Positions 52,475 through 62,800 of a stretch of DNA of 64,000 bases are shown here, piece after piece. The DNA comes from Myxococcales bacterium. Lineage in GTDB: Bacteria > Myxococcota_A > Polyangia > Fen-1088. Each line of letters opens with the position of its first letter. The stretch's first letter is position 1. Position numbers and translations under genes: made by a program. The notes beneath the pieces are model-generated. The model did no database searches and was not told where the DNA came from. It worked only from the letters and a program-made list of their open reading frames with translations. The stretch spans positions 1,056,057 to 1,120,056 of the forward strand of contig JAGTJU010000001.1 of assembly GCA_022184915.1 (NCBI GenBank), read 5' to 3'.

Positions 52475-53298
52475 GCGACGCCGTCCGGTTCGCAGCAGGA
52501 GGGCGCGCAGCACGTGCCATCGGGCTTCGTCGCCTCGATGAGGGCCGAGGCCACGAACTCCTCGAGGCCGGCGTCGGGCATCCAGTTGCGGATGTACTGC
52601 CGGCTCTCGGGTTTCACCGTGACCCGCACGTTCGCGAAGCCCGCTTCACGCAAAAGGGACTCCACGGTGGTCACGGCGGCGGCGCCGGAGATGCAGCCCG
52701 TGAGGGCCGCCACATCGTTGCGCAAGGACTCGGGCAGCGGCCGCAGGGCCACCACGTCCGAGATCGCCAGGCGGCCGCCGGGCTTGAGCACGCGAAAGGC
52801 ATCGGAAAACACGGCCTGTTTGTCGGGGCTCAAGTTGATCACGCAGTTCGAGAGGATGACGTCGACGCTGCCGTCGGCCACCGGCAGGTGTTCGATTTCA
52901 CCCAGGCGAAATTCGACGTTCGCGGCGCCCAGCTTGACCGCGTTGGCGCGTGCCTTCGAGACCATGTCCGGCGTCATGTCGATGCCAATGACGCGCCCCT
53001 TGGGACCCACCTGTTTGGCCGCGAGAAAGCAATCGAAGCCACCGCCCGCGCCGAGATCCACCACCGTTTCTCCCGTTTGCAAGGCCGCGAGGGCCTGGGG
53101 ATTCCCGCAGCCGAGCCCCATGTTGGCCCCCTCGGGAACCGAGGCCAGATCGTCGGCCGAATAGCCCAGCGCCAGGCTGGCTTCGGCGCCCGGGCCACAG
53201 GATCCGGGTGTACAGCAGCCTCCGCTGGTGCTCCGGGCGATACGACCGTATTGCTCGCGGACAGCGGTGCGGACGTCGTCGTTCGTGTCTTTGGTCAT
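52471..53298 (-). CDS. arsM: Arsenite S-adenosylmethionine methyltransferase
   Basis: 275-residue ArsM, which methylates As(III). The SAM site is VVDLGAGGGFDCFLAAKQVG. Cysteines characteristic of the enzyme are present in GGCCTPGSCGPG, in LSNCVINLSPD and in LTGCISG, and the C-terminus has another cluster (TCCAPSCCEPDG). The start at 53298 is chosen because GGAGG lies 8 bp ahead; upstream starts at 53304 (ATG) and 53313 (GTG) overlap that site. It is coupled to sigZ and lies in the arsenic gene cluster. Confidence 0.93.
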   Translation of the reverse strand: MTKDTNDDVRTAVREQYGRIARSTSGGCCTPGSCGPGAEASLALGYSADDLASVPEGANMGLGCGNPQALAALQTGETVVDLGAGGGFDCFLAAKQVGPKGRVIGIDMTPDMVSKARANAVKLGAANVEFRLGEIEHLPVADGSVDVILSNCVINLSPDKQAVFSDAFRVLKPGGRLAISDVVALRPLPESLRNDVAALTGCISGAAAVTTVESLLREAGFANVRVTVKPESRQYIRNWMPDAGLEEFVASALIEATKPDGTCCAPSCCEPDGVA

Positions 53299-53377
53299 TG
53301 TCATGTCCTCCACTCTTTAAAGACGGTCACCTCGACGAAAAGACGCAGGGCCACGCGAGAATTTCGGGAGGCGGGTG

Positions 53378-56300
53378 TCAGCGGGCCGGCGCTTCACGTG
53401 GGCTGGGGCCGCCCGAGACCATGCGCCATTCGCGCAGGGCGACCACCACGGCGGCCAAGCGCGCCGCATCGACGGGCTTGGCAACGTGCAGCTGAAACCC
53501 CGCCTCGAGCGCCCGCCGTCGATCCTCGTCACTGGCCAGCGCGGACAGCGCTGCGGCGGGGATGCGCCCCCCCCTTTCGGGCGTGAGCTCTCGGACCTTT
53601 TTGATGAAGCCTACTCCGTCGTCTCCCGGCATCGCGATGTCAGAAAGGATCACGTCGGGCTGGAAGTCTCCGAGCGCTGCGAAGGCGCGTGCCGCCGAGG
53701 ACTCGGCGCGTACGTGGGCGCCCAGTTCAGCCAGCATCGCCGCGTAGGCTTCGCGGGTGTCGTCGTCATCCTCCACGAGCAATGTCTTGATCCCTTCAAC
53801 GCCGTGTGCGACCTGGCTTTGCGCCGGGGGCGCCAGGGGTGTCGCTGCCGTACCTGTGGGGAGGCTGACGCGAAAGGTAGAGCCTCGTCCCTCGCCCGGG
53901 CTTTCGACCCTGACCTCGCCACCGTGAACATCGACCAGATGGCGCACGATGGACAGGCCCAGCCCCAGGCCGCCGTGGGTGCGCGTCATCGCGCTGTCCG
54001 CTTGCACGAAACGGTTGAAGAGGCGTGGCAACACTTCGGCGCGGATGCCCATGCCGTTGTCGCGAATGCTGAGCTCGGCGCGGGCGTTCGTGGTTTCGAG
54101 GCGCACCCAAATGTGGCCGCCGCGCGGGGTGAACTTTATGGCGTTCGTGAGCAAATTGTTCACCACCTGAAGGAGGCGCGACTCGTCTCCATACACAGCC
54201 CCCATGTCGCCCTCCACGACGAGGTCCATCGTGAGCCCCTTGGCCAACGCCGAAGGGCGCGCCACGTCGACCGCTTCGCGCACGATGTTTGCGAAGTCCA
54301 CAGGGCCAAGGTCGAGGATTAGCTTTCCCGATACGATACGGGACACGTCGAGCAGGTCGTCGATGAGCTTCGCCTGGGCGTGTGCGGCCCGCTCGATGGA
54401 GGCGCTGGGACGGTCGAGGCGCGGGTTGTCCCCTGCGAGCTTTCGAAGCAGCTGCGCAGACATCAGCATCGTGCTGAGCGGTGTCCGCAGCTCGTGAGAC
54501 AAGGTTGCAAGGAACAGATCCTTGGCCCGGGTCGCGCGCTCGGCCTCGAGGCGTGCTTGTTTTTCGGAGGCCAGAAGCTGGCTGCGCTCGCTCTCGAGAG
54601 ACCGCAGCGAGGTCACGTCGTCGATCGCCAGCAAAATCATCTGCGCGCCCTGGCCCCACTCGATGGGGCGCGCACTGAACGAGAACGTCTTGGGGCCCAC
54701 ACGAGGCAGGTCGGCGTCGAGCTCGAGCGAGAGGAAGGCCTGGCGCCGCTCGACCGTCTGCTGCAAGGCGTCCCGAAGGGTCGGCAAGCTCCAGAACCCG
54801 TCTCCCAACTCCAGCAAGCGTTTTCCCGCGATCTTCGTGGGTACGAGCGAAAACGCGTCGTAGAACGCCGTGTTGGCCGAGACCACCCGCAGCTCGGCGT
54901 CCAGGACCACGAGGGCCGATTGCACGGTTTCCACGATGCTGCGGGCGTAGTCGCGGGCGGCCTCCGCTTCTTCCACGGCCCGCCGCAGAACGTCCACGTC
55001 CACGAAAGAGAGGACCGCCCCGTCAAGCCGGTTGTCGGAGGTGCGGTAGGGACGAATCTGCATGCGAAACCAACGCCCCCCTCGTCCTTGAACCTCCCAC
55101 TCCCGGGGCACCAAAGTCCCCAGGACCCCGCCGATGCGCTCGGCGAGATTGTGGACATCGACGTCGAGCTTGAGATCTTCGATGGGCCGTCCCACGTCTT
55201 CCGGGATGAACCGTGCGATGTTGCGGACCGTGGGGGTGAAGCGACGCACCCGCAGGTTCAGATCGACGATGATCACCGGGATTTCGACGCTTGCCAGGAC
55301 GTTGATGAGGTCATTGGCGACCTGGTCCAGCTCGAGGTTGCGGTGGCGGAGTTGGTCGTTGACGGTGCTCAGCTCCTCGTTCGTCGACTGGAGCTCCTCC
55401 TTGGCACTTTGAAGCTCTTCGTTGATGCTCTGCAACTCTTCGTTGGATGCGACCATCTCCTCGTTGGCCGTGGCGAGCTCATCGGTGGTCGCCTGGTGCT
55501 CGGAGATGAGGGACTGCAGATAGTCCCGGGTCGCGGTGAGCTCTGACTTGACCCTCTCCATTTCCCGAGGCGTCTCGGAAAGAGGCTCGGCCGCTCTTTG
55601 CGGCTGTCGGGTGCTCTCTTCGTCTTCGACATCCTTGTCCGTTGGCTCGAAGAGAACGAGGAAGCACCTCTCCGTGGACTCTCCCACAGAGGCCAAAGGC
55701 ACGACTTCCAGGTTGACCACTTGCACCTCGGCACCGGAATGAAAGCGGAGCTTCTCCTTGCGAACGGCCACGCCTTCGGTCTTCGCTCGATCGAGGGCCT
55801 CGTGCAAGTGGGCCGCGAGCCCTCCTCGGGCCATCCGCAAGATGTTGGCCTGAGGCTGCCCCGGTGGCGGCTCCAGGTAGGCCCCTGTCCGTCCCCGAAA
55901 CTGGAGGATCTCGAGCTGGCTGTTCACGATCACCCCCGGCGGGGCGTAGCGCGTGAGCATGAGATGATCGGCTTGACGTTCGGCCTCGCGCGCGGCCTGC
56001 CTTCGCTCGGGCGCCCTCCGTTCGGCGAGCGGGAGCTCGGGATCGCGGCCCGCACGCAGGGGGTGCAAGAGACCCAGGCTGTCACCCACCTTCACGAAGA
56101 TGCGGTGCTCCTTGTCCACGTTCTCGAAGAGATCGCGGTAGCCCGTGATCGTCTCGCTCTGCCCGAGAAACAGGAATCCTGCGGGATTCAGGCAATAGTG
56201 CAGCATCGGGATCACCCTGCGCTGAAGCTCCGCATCGAAATAGATGAGAAGGTTGCGACAGCTGATGAGATCGAGCTTGGCGAAGGGGGGATCCCAGGTG

Positions 56301-57571
56301 AGGTCATGCTTGACGAACACACAAAGGTCACGGACCGAACGGACGATGCGATAGCCACCCTCGGCGGACTCGAAGAAGCGCCCAAGGCGTTCGGCAGGCA
56401 GGTCTGCCACCGCCGATTGCGAATAGACCCCGAGGCGCGCGGTATCAATCGCGTCATCGCTCAGGTCGGTGCCGAAGATCTTGAGTATGGGTTGAACTTG
56501 AGTTCCATCGAGCGCCTCGAGCAGGCTCATCGTGAGGGAATAGGTTTCCTCGCCGGTGGCGCACCCCGGGACCCAGATCCGAATGGAGTCGCCAGCGCCC
56601 TTGCGCTGGGCGAGCGGCTCGAGCACCTGCCGTTTCACGGCGTCGAACGCCCCCGGATCGCGGAAGAAAGATGTGACCCGAATGAGCATGTCGCGGCCGA
56701 GCGCGCGACCTTCGTCGACGTCGGTCTCGAGCAGCCGCGCGTAGTCCACCATGGACTCCGTGTGCCGGAGGGCCATGCGCCGCTCGATGCGGCGAAGCAC
56801 GGTCGTGCGCTTATACCCACTGAAGTCGACGCCCGCGTGCCGACGCAGGGATGCGAGAAGCAGCGTGAGCGCCTTGTCCTGCACGCCGGGCAGGTCCGCA
56901 GCGGGCGTCTCGGCGTGCGGGGTGCACACGTAGGGATGCCCGCTCAAGCGGACGAGCTCTCTGGCGATGTCTTGGGGAGTGCCGCGAAAGTCCACGGCCC
57001 CCGAGGCCAGCGCGGCCTCCGGCATGCTCGGGAACTGCGCCGACGAGGGCTCCTGGGCCACCCCGATTCCCCCTTCGGCCTTGATGGCGCGAAGCCCCTC
57101 GGTCCCGTCGGCGCCCGATCCCGAAAGGATCACCGCGATGGCGCGCTCATGCGTGTCAGCGGCGAGAGCGCGGAAAAAGGCGTCGATGGGAAGATGAAGC
57201 CGCCCCGTGCTTTTGCGGGGCACCAGCGTGAGGATTCCCTCGCTCATGGTCAGGTCTGCGCCCGGGGGAATCACGTGCACCCGATCGGCTTCGAGCGCCA
57301 TCCCGCTCGTGGCTTCTACCACCGCCAGCGGTGTGGCCCGGTCGAGCAGGGTTGTCAGCATGCTCGGTTGATCCGGGTCCAGATGCTGGATGACGACGAA
57401 GGCCATGCCCGAGCGCTCCGGAATGGCCGCAAGCAGGCTTTTGAGGGGTTCGAGCCCACCCGCCGAGGCGCCGATCGCCACGATGGGAAACGGTGTCATG
57501 GAAGTCACGGTGGGGCTCGAGGCCTCACCCTGCGCAGCGCCTTCCCCACTTGAGCGTTCGTCGACCGTCAC
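53378..57571 (-). CDS. CheB-CheR-PAS hybrid histidine kinase with receiver domain
   Basis: About 1397 residues (GTG 57571; ATG 57499 is an alternative). Domain order: CheB methylesterase (AIGASAGGLEPLKSLLAAIP, QHLDPDQPSM, ILSGSGADGTEG); CheR methyltransferase (LIRVTSFFRDPGAF, VPGCATGEETYSL, LISCRNLLIYFD); a coiled coil (TNEELSTVNDQLRHRNLELD); PAS domains; HisKA with the phospho-accepting H1026 in LSHELRTPLST; HATPase (NNLLTNAIKFTPRGG, GGLGLGLSIVRHLV); and a C-terminal REC with D1311 in ILSDIAMPGDDG. All catalytic residues look present. It sits within the arsenic cluster, downstream of arsC. Target and signal are unknown. Confidence 0.9.
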   Translation of the reverse strand: MTVDERSSGEGAAQGEASSPTVTSMTPFPIVAIGASAGGLEPLKSLLAAIPERSGMAFVVIQHLDPDQPSMLTTLLDRATPLAVVEATSGMALEADRVHVIPPGADLTMSEGILTLVPRKSTGRLHLPIDAFFRALAADTHERAIAVILSGSGADGTEGLRAIKAEGGIGVAQEPSSAQFPSMPEAALASGAVDFRGTPQDIARELVRLSGHPYVCTPHAETPAADLPGVQDKALTLLLASLRRHAGVDFSGYKRTTVLRRIERRMALRHTESMVDYARLLETDVDEGRALGRDMLIRVTSFFRDPGAFDAVKRQVLEPLAQRKGAGDSIRIWVPGCATGEETYSLTMSLLEALDGTQVQPILKIFGTDLSDDAIDTARLGVYSQSAVADLPAERLGRFFESAEGGYRIVRSVRDLCVFVKHDLTWDPPFAKLDLISCRNLLIYFDAELQRRVIPMLHYCLNPAGFLFLGQSETITGYRDLFENVDKEHRIFVKVGDSLGLLHPLRAGRDPELPLAERRAPERRQAAREAERQADHLMLTRYAPPGVIVNSQLEILQFRGRTGAYLEPPPGQPQANILRMARGGLAAHLHEALDRAKTEGVAVRKEKLRFHSGAEVQVVNLEVVPLASVGESTERCFLVLFEPTDKDVEDEESTRQPQRAAEPLSETPREMERVKSELTATRDYLQSLISEHQATTDELATANEEMVASNEELQSINEELQSAKEELQSTNEELSTVNDQLRHRNLELDQVANDLINVLASVEIPVIIVDLNLRVRRFTPTVRNIARFIPEDVGRPIEDLKLDVDVHNLAERIGGVLGTLVPREWEVQGRGGRWFRMQIRPYRTSDNRLDGAVLSFVDVDVLRRAVEEAEAARDYARSIVETVQSALVVLDAELRVVSANTAFYDAFSLVPTKIAGKRLLELGDGFWSLPTLRDALQQTVERRQAFLSLELDADLPRVGPKTFSFSARPIEWGQGAQMILLAIDDVTSLRSLESERSQLLASEKQARLEAERATRAKDLFLATLSHELRTPLSTMLMSAQLLRKLAGDNPRLDRPSASIERAAHAQAKLIDDLLDVSRIVSGKLILDLGPVDFANIVREAVDVARPSALAKGLTMDLVVEGDMGAVYGDESRLLQVVNNLLTNAIKFTPRGGHIWVRLETTNARAELSIRDNGMGIRAEVLPRLFNRFVQADSAMTRTHGGLGLGLSIVRHLVDVHGGEVRVESPGEGRGSTFRVSLPTGTAATPLAPPAQSQVAHGVEGIKTLLVEDDDDTREAYAAMLAELGAHVRAESSAARAFAALGDFQPDVILSDIAMPGDDGVGFIKKVRELTPERGGRIPAAALSALASDEDRRRALEAGFQLHVAKPVDAARLAAVVVALREWRMVSGGPSPREAPAR

Positions 57572-57700
57572 TGTTTCGCCACCCAATCTGGTCGATACCG
57601 GATTGGGAAAGACCGAGGGAGAAGATGGACCTGCGAGGTCCAGGAAGCAAGAGACGTCACCGCTTTCTCTCGAGCGGGTCGGCCTCGCGCGGGGCACACC

Positions 57701-58128
57701 CTATCCGAGGCCAAGCTCCTGCTTCAGCCCCTCGAGCTTGCCGCGGATCGTGTCCCGTGCCGCGCGAAAGCGCGCCAGCATCTCGTCCCGCGGGACCGAG
57801 GGATCCCGGGTCGCAGGATCGGGGATGGGCCAGTGCAGACGCCGGGCCTGGCCGAGGTACACGGGGCAGACCTCCTCGGCGCAAAGGGTGATCACGGTGC
57901 CCACCGTGGCGGGGTCGATGGTCTTGACGGACTTCGAGTGATGCTGGCTGAGATCCACGCCCAGCTCGCGCATGACCTCGATGGCGTAAGGATTCACGAC
58001 GCTGGGCTCGCTGCCGGCGCTTTGCACAGGCAGGGCGCCCCCGAAGATCATGCGGGCCAGTCCCTCGGCCATCTGGCTACGGGCCGAGTTGGCCACGCAA
58101 AGGAAGAGCAGGCTATTGGCTGTGGGGC

Positions 58129-58132
<4 letters not shown>
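57701..58132 (-). CDS. arsC: Arsenate reductase, low-molecular-weight phosphatase type
   Basis: 143 residues, reducing As(V) to As(III). The phosphatase P-loop is [20 protein letters not shown] (C-x5-R), and two further cysteines in [13 protein letters not shown] are the resolving cysteines of the thioredoxin-linked ArsC class. The ATG at 58132 overlaps the acr3 stop codon by 4 bp. The product is exported by Acr3 or methylated by ArsM. Confidence 0.95.
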
Positions 58133-59210
<1,078 letters not shown>

Positions 59211-59214
<4 letters not shown>

Positions 59215-59552
59215 AAGCTGCCCACGAGCGCCTTGAACCGACGCAGAACGCGCGGGCTCAGGCAGTAACACACCCGGGGGCCGTCGACCTCGCCCTCTAT
59301 CAGGCCCACCTCTTTCATGATCTTGAGGTGCTGCGACACGGTGGACTGTGCGAGGTCGAGCTCGTCGACGATCTCCCCACAGATGCACGTGTTTCGGCGT
59401 GCCAGGAGGCGCAAGATGCGTACCCGCGCGGGGTGGGCCAGCGCCCATGCGAGCGCCGCCAACTGTCCGTCCGCCTCGTCCCCCTCGACGGGGCGCAGAT
59501 CCGGGCCGTCGTCGTCGACAGGCTCACAGCGGCTCGTGCTCACACGTTTCAT
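59211..59552 (-). CDS. arsR: Arsenic-responsive repressor ArsR
   Basis: 113 residues with a winged helix ([20 protein letters not shown]) and the arsenite-binding cysteines in [12 protein letters not shown], the hallmark of ArsR. The start [11 protein letters not shown] lies right behind an inverted repeat that may be its own operator. It heads the arsR-acr3-arsC operon with overlapping stop/start codons. Confidence 0.92.
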
Positions 59553-59566
59553 CGTTAATCGACGAT
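59551..59566. promoter_or_regulatory. Candidate ArsR operator
   Basis: atcgt (59551-59555) and acgat (59562-59566) form an inverted repeat around taatcg, overlapping the arsR start. Its position and AT-rich half sites fit autoregulation by ArsR in an otherwise GC-rich region. Confidence 0.5.
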
Positions 59567-59891
59567 ATACGTGATTCCCTTCGGCGACACAACGCCACGT
59601 ACGCAGAATCACGAACAGGCGTGGAGGGGAGGTTGCCGAAGTGCGGGACCGCCCCACCCCCGTTTCGCTGTCGAAAGGGCCCCGTTACGATCTCGTAATC
59701 CCCACCTCCACCTCGGGGCTGGAGCCCAAAACACGAGTCCGGGGGCATGCTTGACTTGTCAGACGAGCCCTCCAAGATACGAGGATTCGCTTTCATTCGT
59801 CGATCCGCCATGAGCACGCCTGGTGGCCCCTCTTCTCGCCCCGTCCGTCGCCGCCGCGTGCGGCGGGGCGGTCACTTGCGCCCGCGGCTCG
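59567..59891. other. Divergent control region between arsR and the CheB-CheR gene
   Basis: No gene is supported in these 325 bp. It carries the upstream half of the candidate ArsR operator and presumably the promoters of both divergent transcripts. No perfect sigma-70 element stands out. Confidence 0.4.
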
Positions 59892-62800
59892 ATGACTGAG
59901 GCGGCGGCGAAAGAGGTCCGCTTGGTGGTAGGCGTGGGGGCCTCGGCCGGAGGGCTGGAGGCGTTCAAGCGCCTGCTCTTTGGCGTGCCGTCTGACGCTG
60001 GCATGACCTTCCTGCTGGTTCAGCACCTGGACCCGCGCCGCGAAAGCCTGCTCGCCGAGCTGCTGACCCCCTGCACGGCGATGAGGGTCAAGCAGGCCGA
60101 GGCCGACGAGGCGCTCGAGGCGAATACGGTGTACGTGATCCCGCCTGATGCTTCGATGGCCGTGCGCGACGGAAAGATCGAGCTCAGCCCGCCCGTGATT
60201 CACAGAGGCGCGCGCTTGGCGGTGGATCACCTGTTTCGGTCTTTGGCCCGCGAGTACGGGCCGCGCGCCGTGGGCATCGTGCTCTCGGGCGCGGGCAGCG
60301 ACGGCAGCGCCGGGCTTCGTGATCTCAAGGCCGCGGGGGGCATGGTGCTCGTTCAGGATCCGGTCACCGCCGCACAGCCGGGAATGCCCCAAAGTGCCAT
60401 TGCGACCGGCGCGGTCGACCTCGTGTCGCCCATCGAGGGCATGCCGGTGGCTCTGCAACGCTTCGATGAGCTTCCCGAGCTCGTGCGCAAAGGCGCTCCC
60501 GAGCTGTCGGAATCCGAGCCTCCCTCTCCGCCGGCGGTGAGTGAGCCAGCCCTCGAGCGGCTTGCGACGCTTCTCGAGGCCACGGCAGGCTTCAATCTGC
60601 GCGCCTACAAGCGGGGAACCGTCGGCCGGCGGCTGTTGCGCCGGTCCGTGCTGGGGGGGCACGCGAGTGTCGAGGCCTACCTCGAAGGTCTCTCAGCCGC
60701 TCCGGCTGAACAAAAGGCGGTAGTGCGCGACCTGCTCATCAGCGTCACCGACTTCTTTCGGGACGCCGGCGCGTTCGAGGTGCTTCGCAGAAGCGTGATC
60801 GAGCGGCTGATCGACGACGCGCAGAGCGGCGAGAGCGTGCGGGTGTGGGTTGCGGGCTGTGCCACGGGAGAGGAAGCCTATTCGCTCGCGATCGAGCTTC
60901 TGGCGATGTCCGAGCGAAAAGGCAAGCAAGTGAAGGTGCAGGTCTTCGCCACTGACGTGGATGAAGAAGCGCTGTCGATCGCTCGCCTTGGCATCTACGC
61001 CCCCGGTCTCGTGGAGAGCGTGCCTCGCGCCTGGCTCGAAACCTACTTTGCGCCCGTTGAGGGACGCGGGTACCAGGTGCGGCCGGTCTTGCGGGACGTG
61101 GTTTCCTTCGCGGTCCACGACGTGACGAAGGATCCCCCGTTCTCACGGATGAACCTCGTGAGCTGTCGCAACGTGCTCATCTACTTGCTCCCGCATGCCC
61201 AGGAGCACGTGCTGGGTGCGTTGCATTTCTCGCTTTTGCCGCAAGGCACACTGTTCCTGGGCTCGTCCGAGACCACGGGCCCTCAACGGGACCTCTTCTC
61301 CACGCAGTCGAAGGCGTGGCGCCTTTTCAGGAAGGTGGGCCCCTCACGAAGCGTACGCCTTCCCACGGGCGCCTACCGGCCGTACGCGCCCAACGTCGCC
61401 GAGGCGTTTTCGGGTCGGGCTGCAGGGGACGGCCCCCCACGCCTGCCGCGTCGTGTGCCCGGGGCTGCGGAGCTTGCCCGGCGGGCGCTGATGCACGCCC
61501 GCATCGCGCCGAGCCTCGTCATCGCCGAGGGCGGACAGGTGTTGTACATGCACGGCGAGCTTCGTCCCTTTCTGCGCTTTCCCGAGGGCGAGCCTCGCTT
61601 CGAGCTGGCGTCGCTGGTATCGCCCGAACTCGCCACGCGTACGCGGGCGGCTCTGCACAAGTGTCGTCGGGAAGGCCAATCTGTCATGGCGTATTCGAGC
61701 CTCGAGGGCTCGAAGAGCGATCGGGTGAAGATCACCGCCACCCCGGCTCCGGACCTGGGCGAAGGCACCGTCATCTTGAGCTTCGAGCTCGTCAAGGACA
61801 GCGCCGCCCTCGCCATGCCGCCCGACAGCCCGGCTGAGGAGTCCGTCATCGAGCAGCTCGAGACGGAGCTGCGCGCCACCCGCGAGGATCTGCGCGATAC
61901 GGTGGAAGAGCTCGAGTCATCGACCCAGGAGCTTCGCTCGGCTCACGAGGAAGCGATATCGATGAACGAAGAGCTGCAATCGGCGAACGAAGAGCTCGAG
62001 GCGACCACGGAGGAGCTGCGCTCTCTCAACGAGGAGCTGACCACCGTCAACGCCCAGCTTCGCGAAAAAGTAGATCAGGTCGAACGGGCGCACGACGATC
62101 TATCCAACTTTCTCACCAGCACCAAGATCGCCACGATCTTCCTGGACGAGCGGCTTTCGATCAAGAAGTTCACGCCGGCAGCGCAGGAGCTCCTGCAGAT
62201 CGATCGGGCGGACGAGGGGCGCTTCGTGGGAGCCATTGCGCGAGAGCTGCTGCAGGATGGTTTGGTCGACGAGGTCAAGGACGTGCTCGAGAACCTCACC
62301 CCTCGTGTACGCGACCAACACACCCGGGACGGGCGCTGGATCACCCGGCGCATCCTGCCTTACCGCACCGACAAGCGCCGTATCGAGGGGGCCGTGGTGA
62401 CGTGGACCGACGTGACGGAGCTAAAGCTCCTCACGGAGCGGCTCACCGTCAGGGAGCGCCAGCAGGCCGTGGTGGCGCGCATGGGTTTGCATGCGTTGGA
62501 AGAGACGAACCTTCAGCGTTTTTTCGATCAGTGTGTGGTCGAGATCCAGCAGACGCTGGACGTCGAGTTGTGCAAGCTCCTGGAGCTACAGCCCGATCAC
62601 GAGGTGATGCTGATCCGCGCCGGCGTCGGGTGGAAAACGGGGCTCGTGGGGAACGCCAGCGTGCCTGCGGGCATTGGGTCACAGGCGGGCTACACGCTGA
62701 ACGCGAAGGCGCCCGTGTTGGTCGAGGACTTACGGGAGGAACGGCGCTTTACGGGGCCACACTTGCTCCTGGAGCACGGTGTGCGCAGTGGCATGTCATG

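Noticed and set aside
55598-57553. 651-residue plus-strand frame over the hybrid kinase
   Set aside because: Antisense shadow of the CheB-CheR domains.
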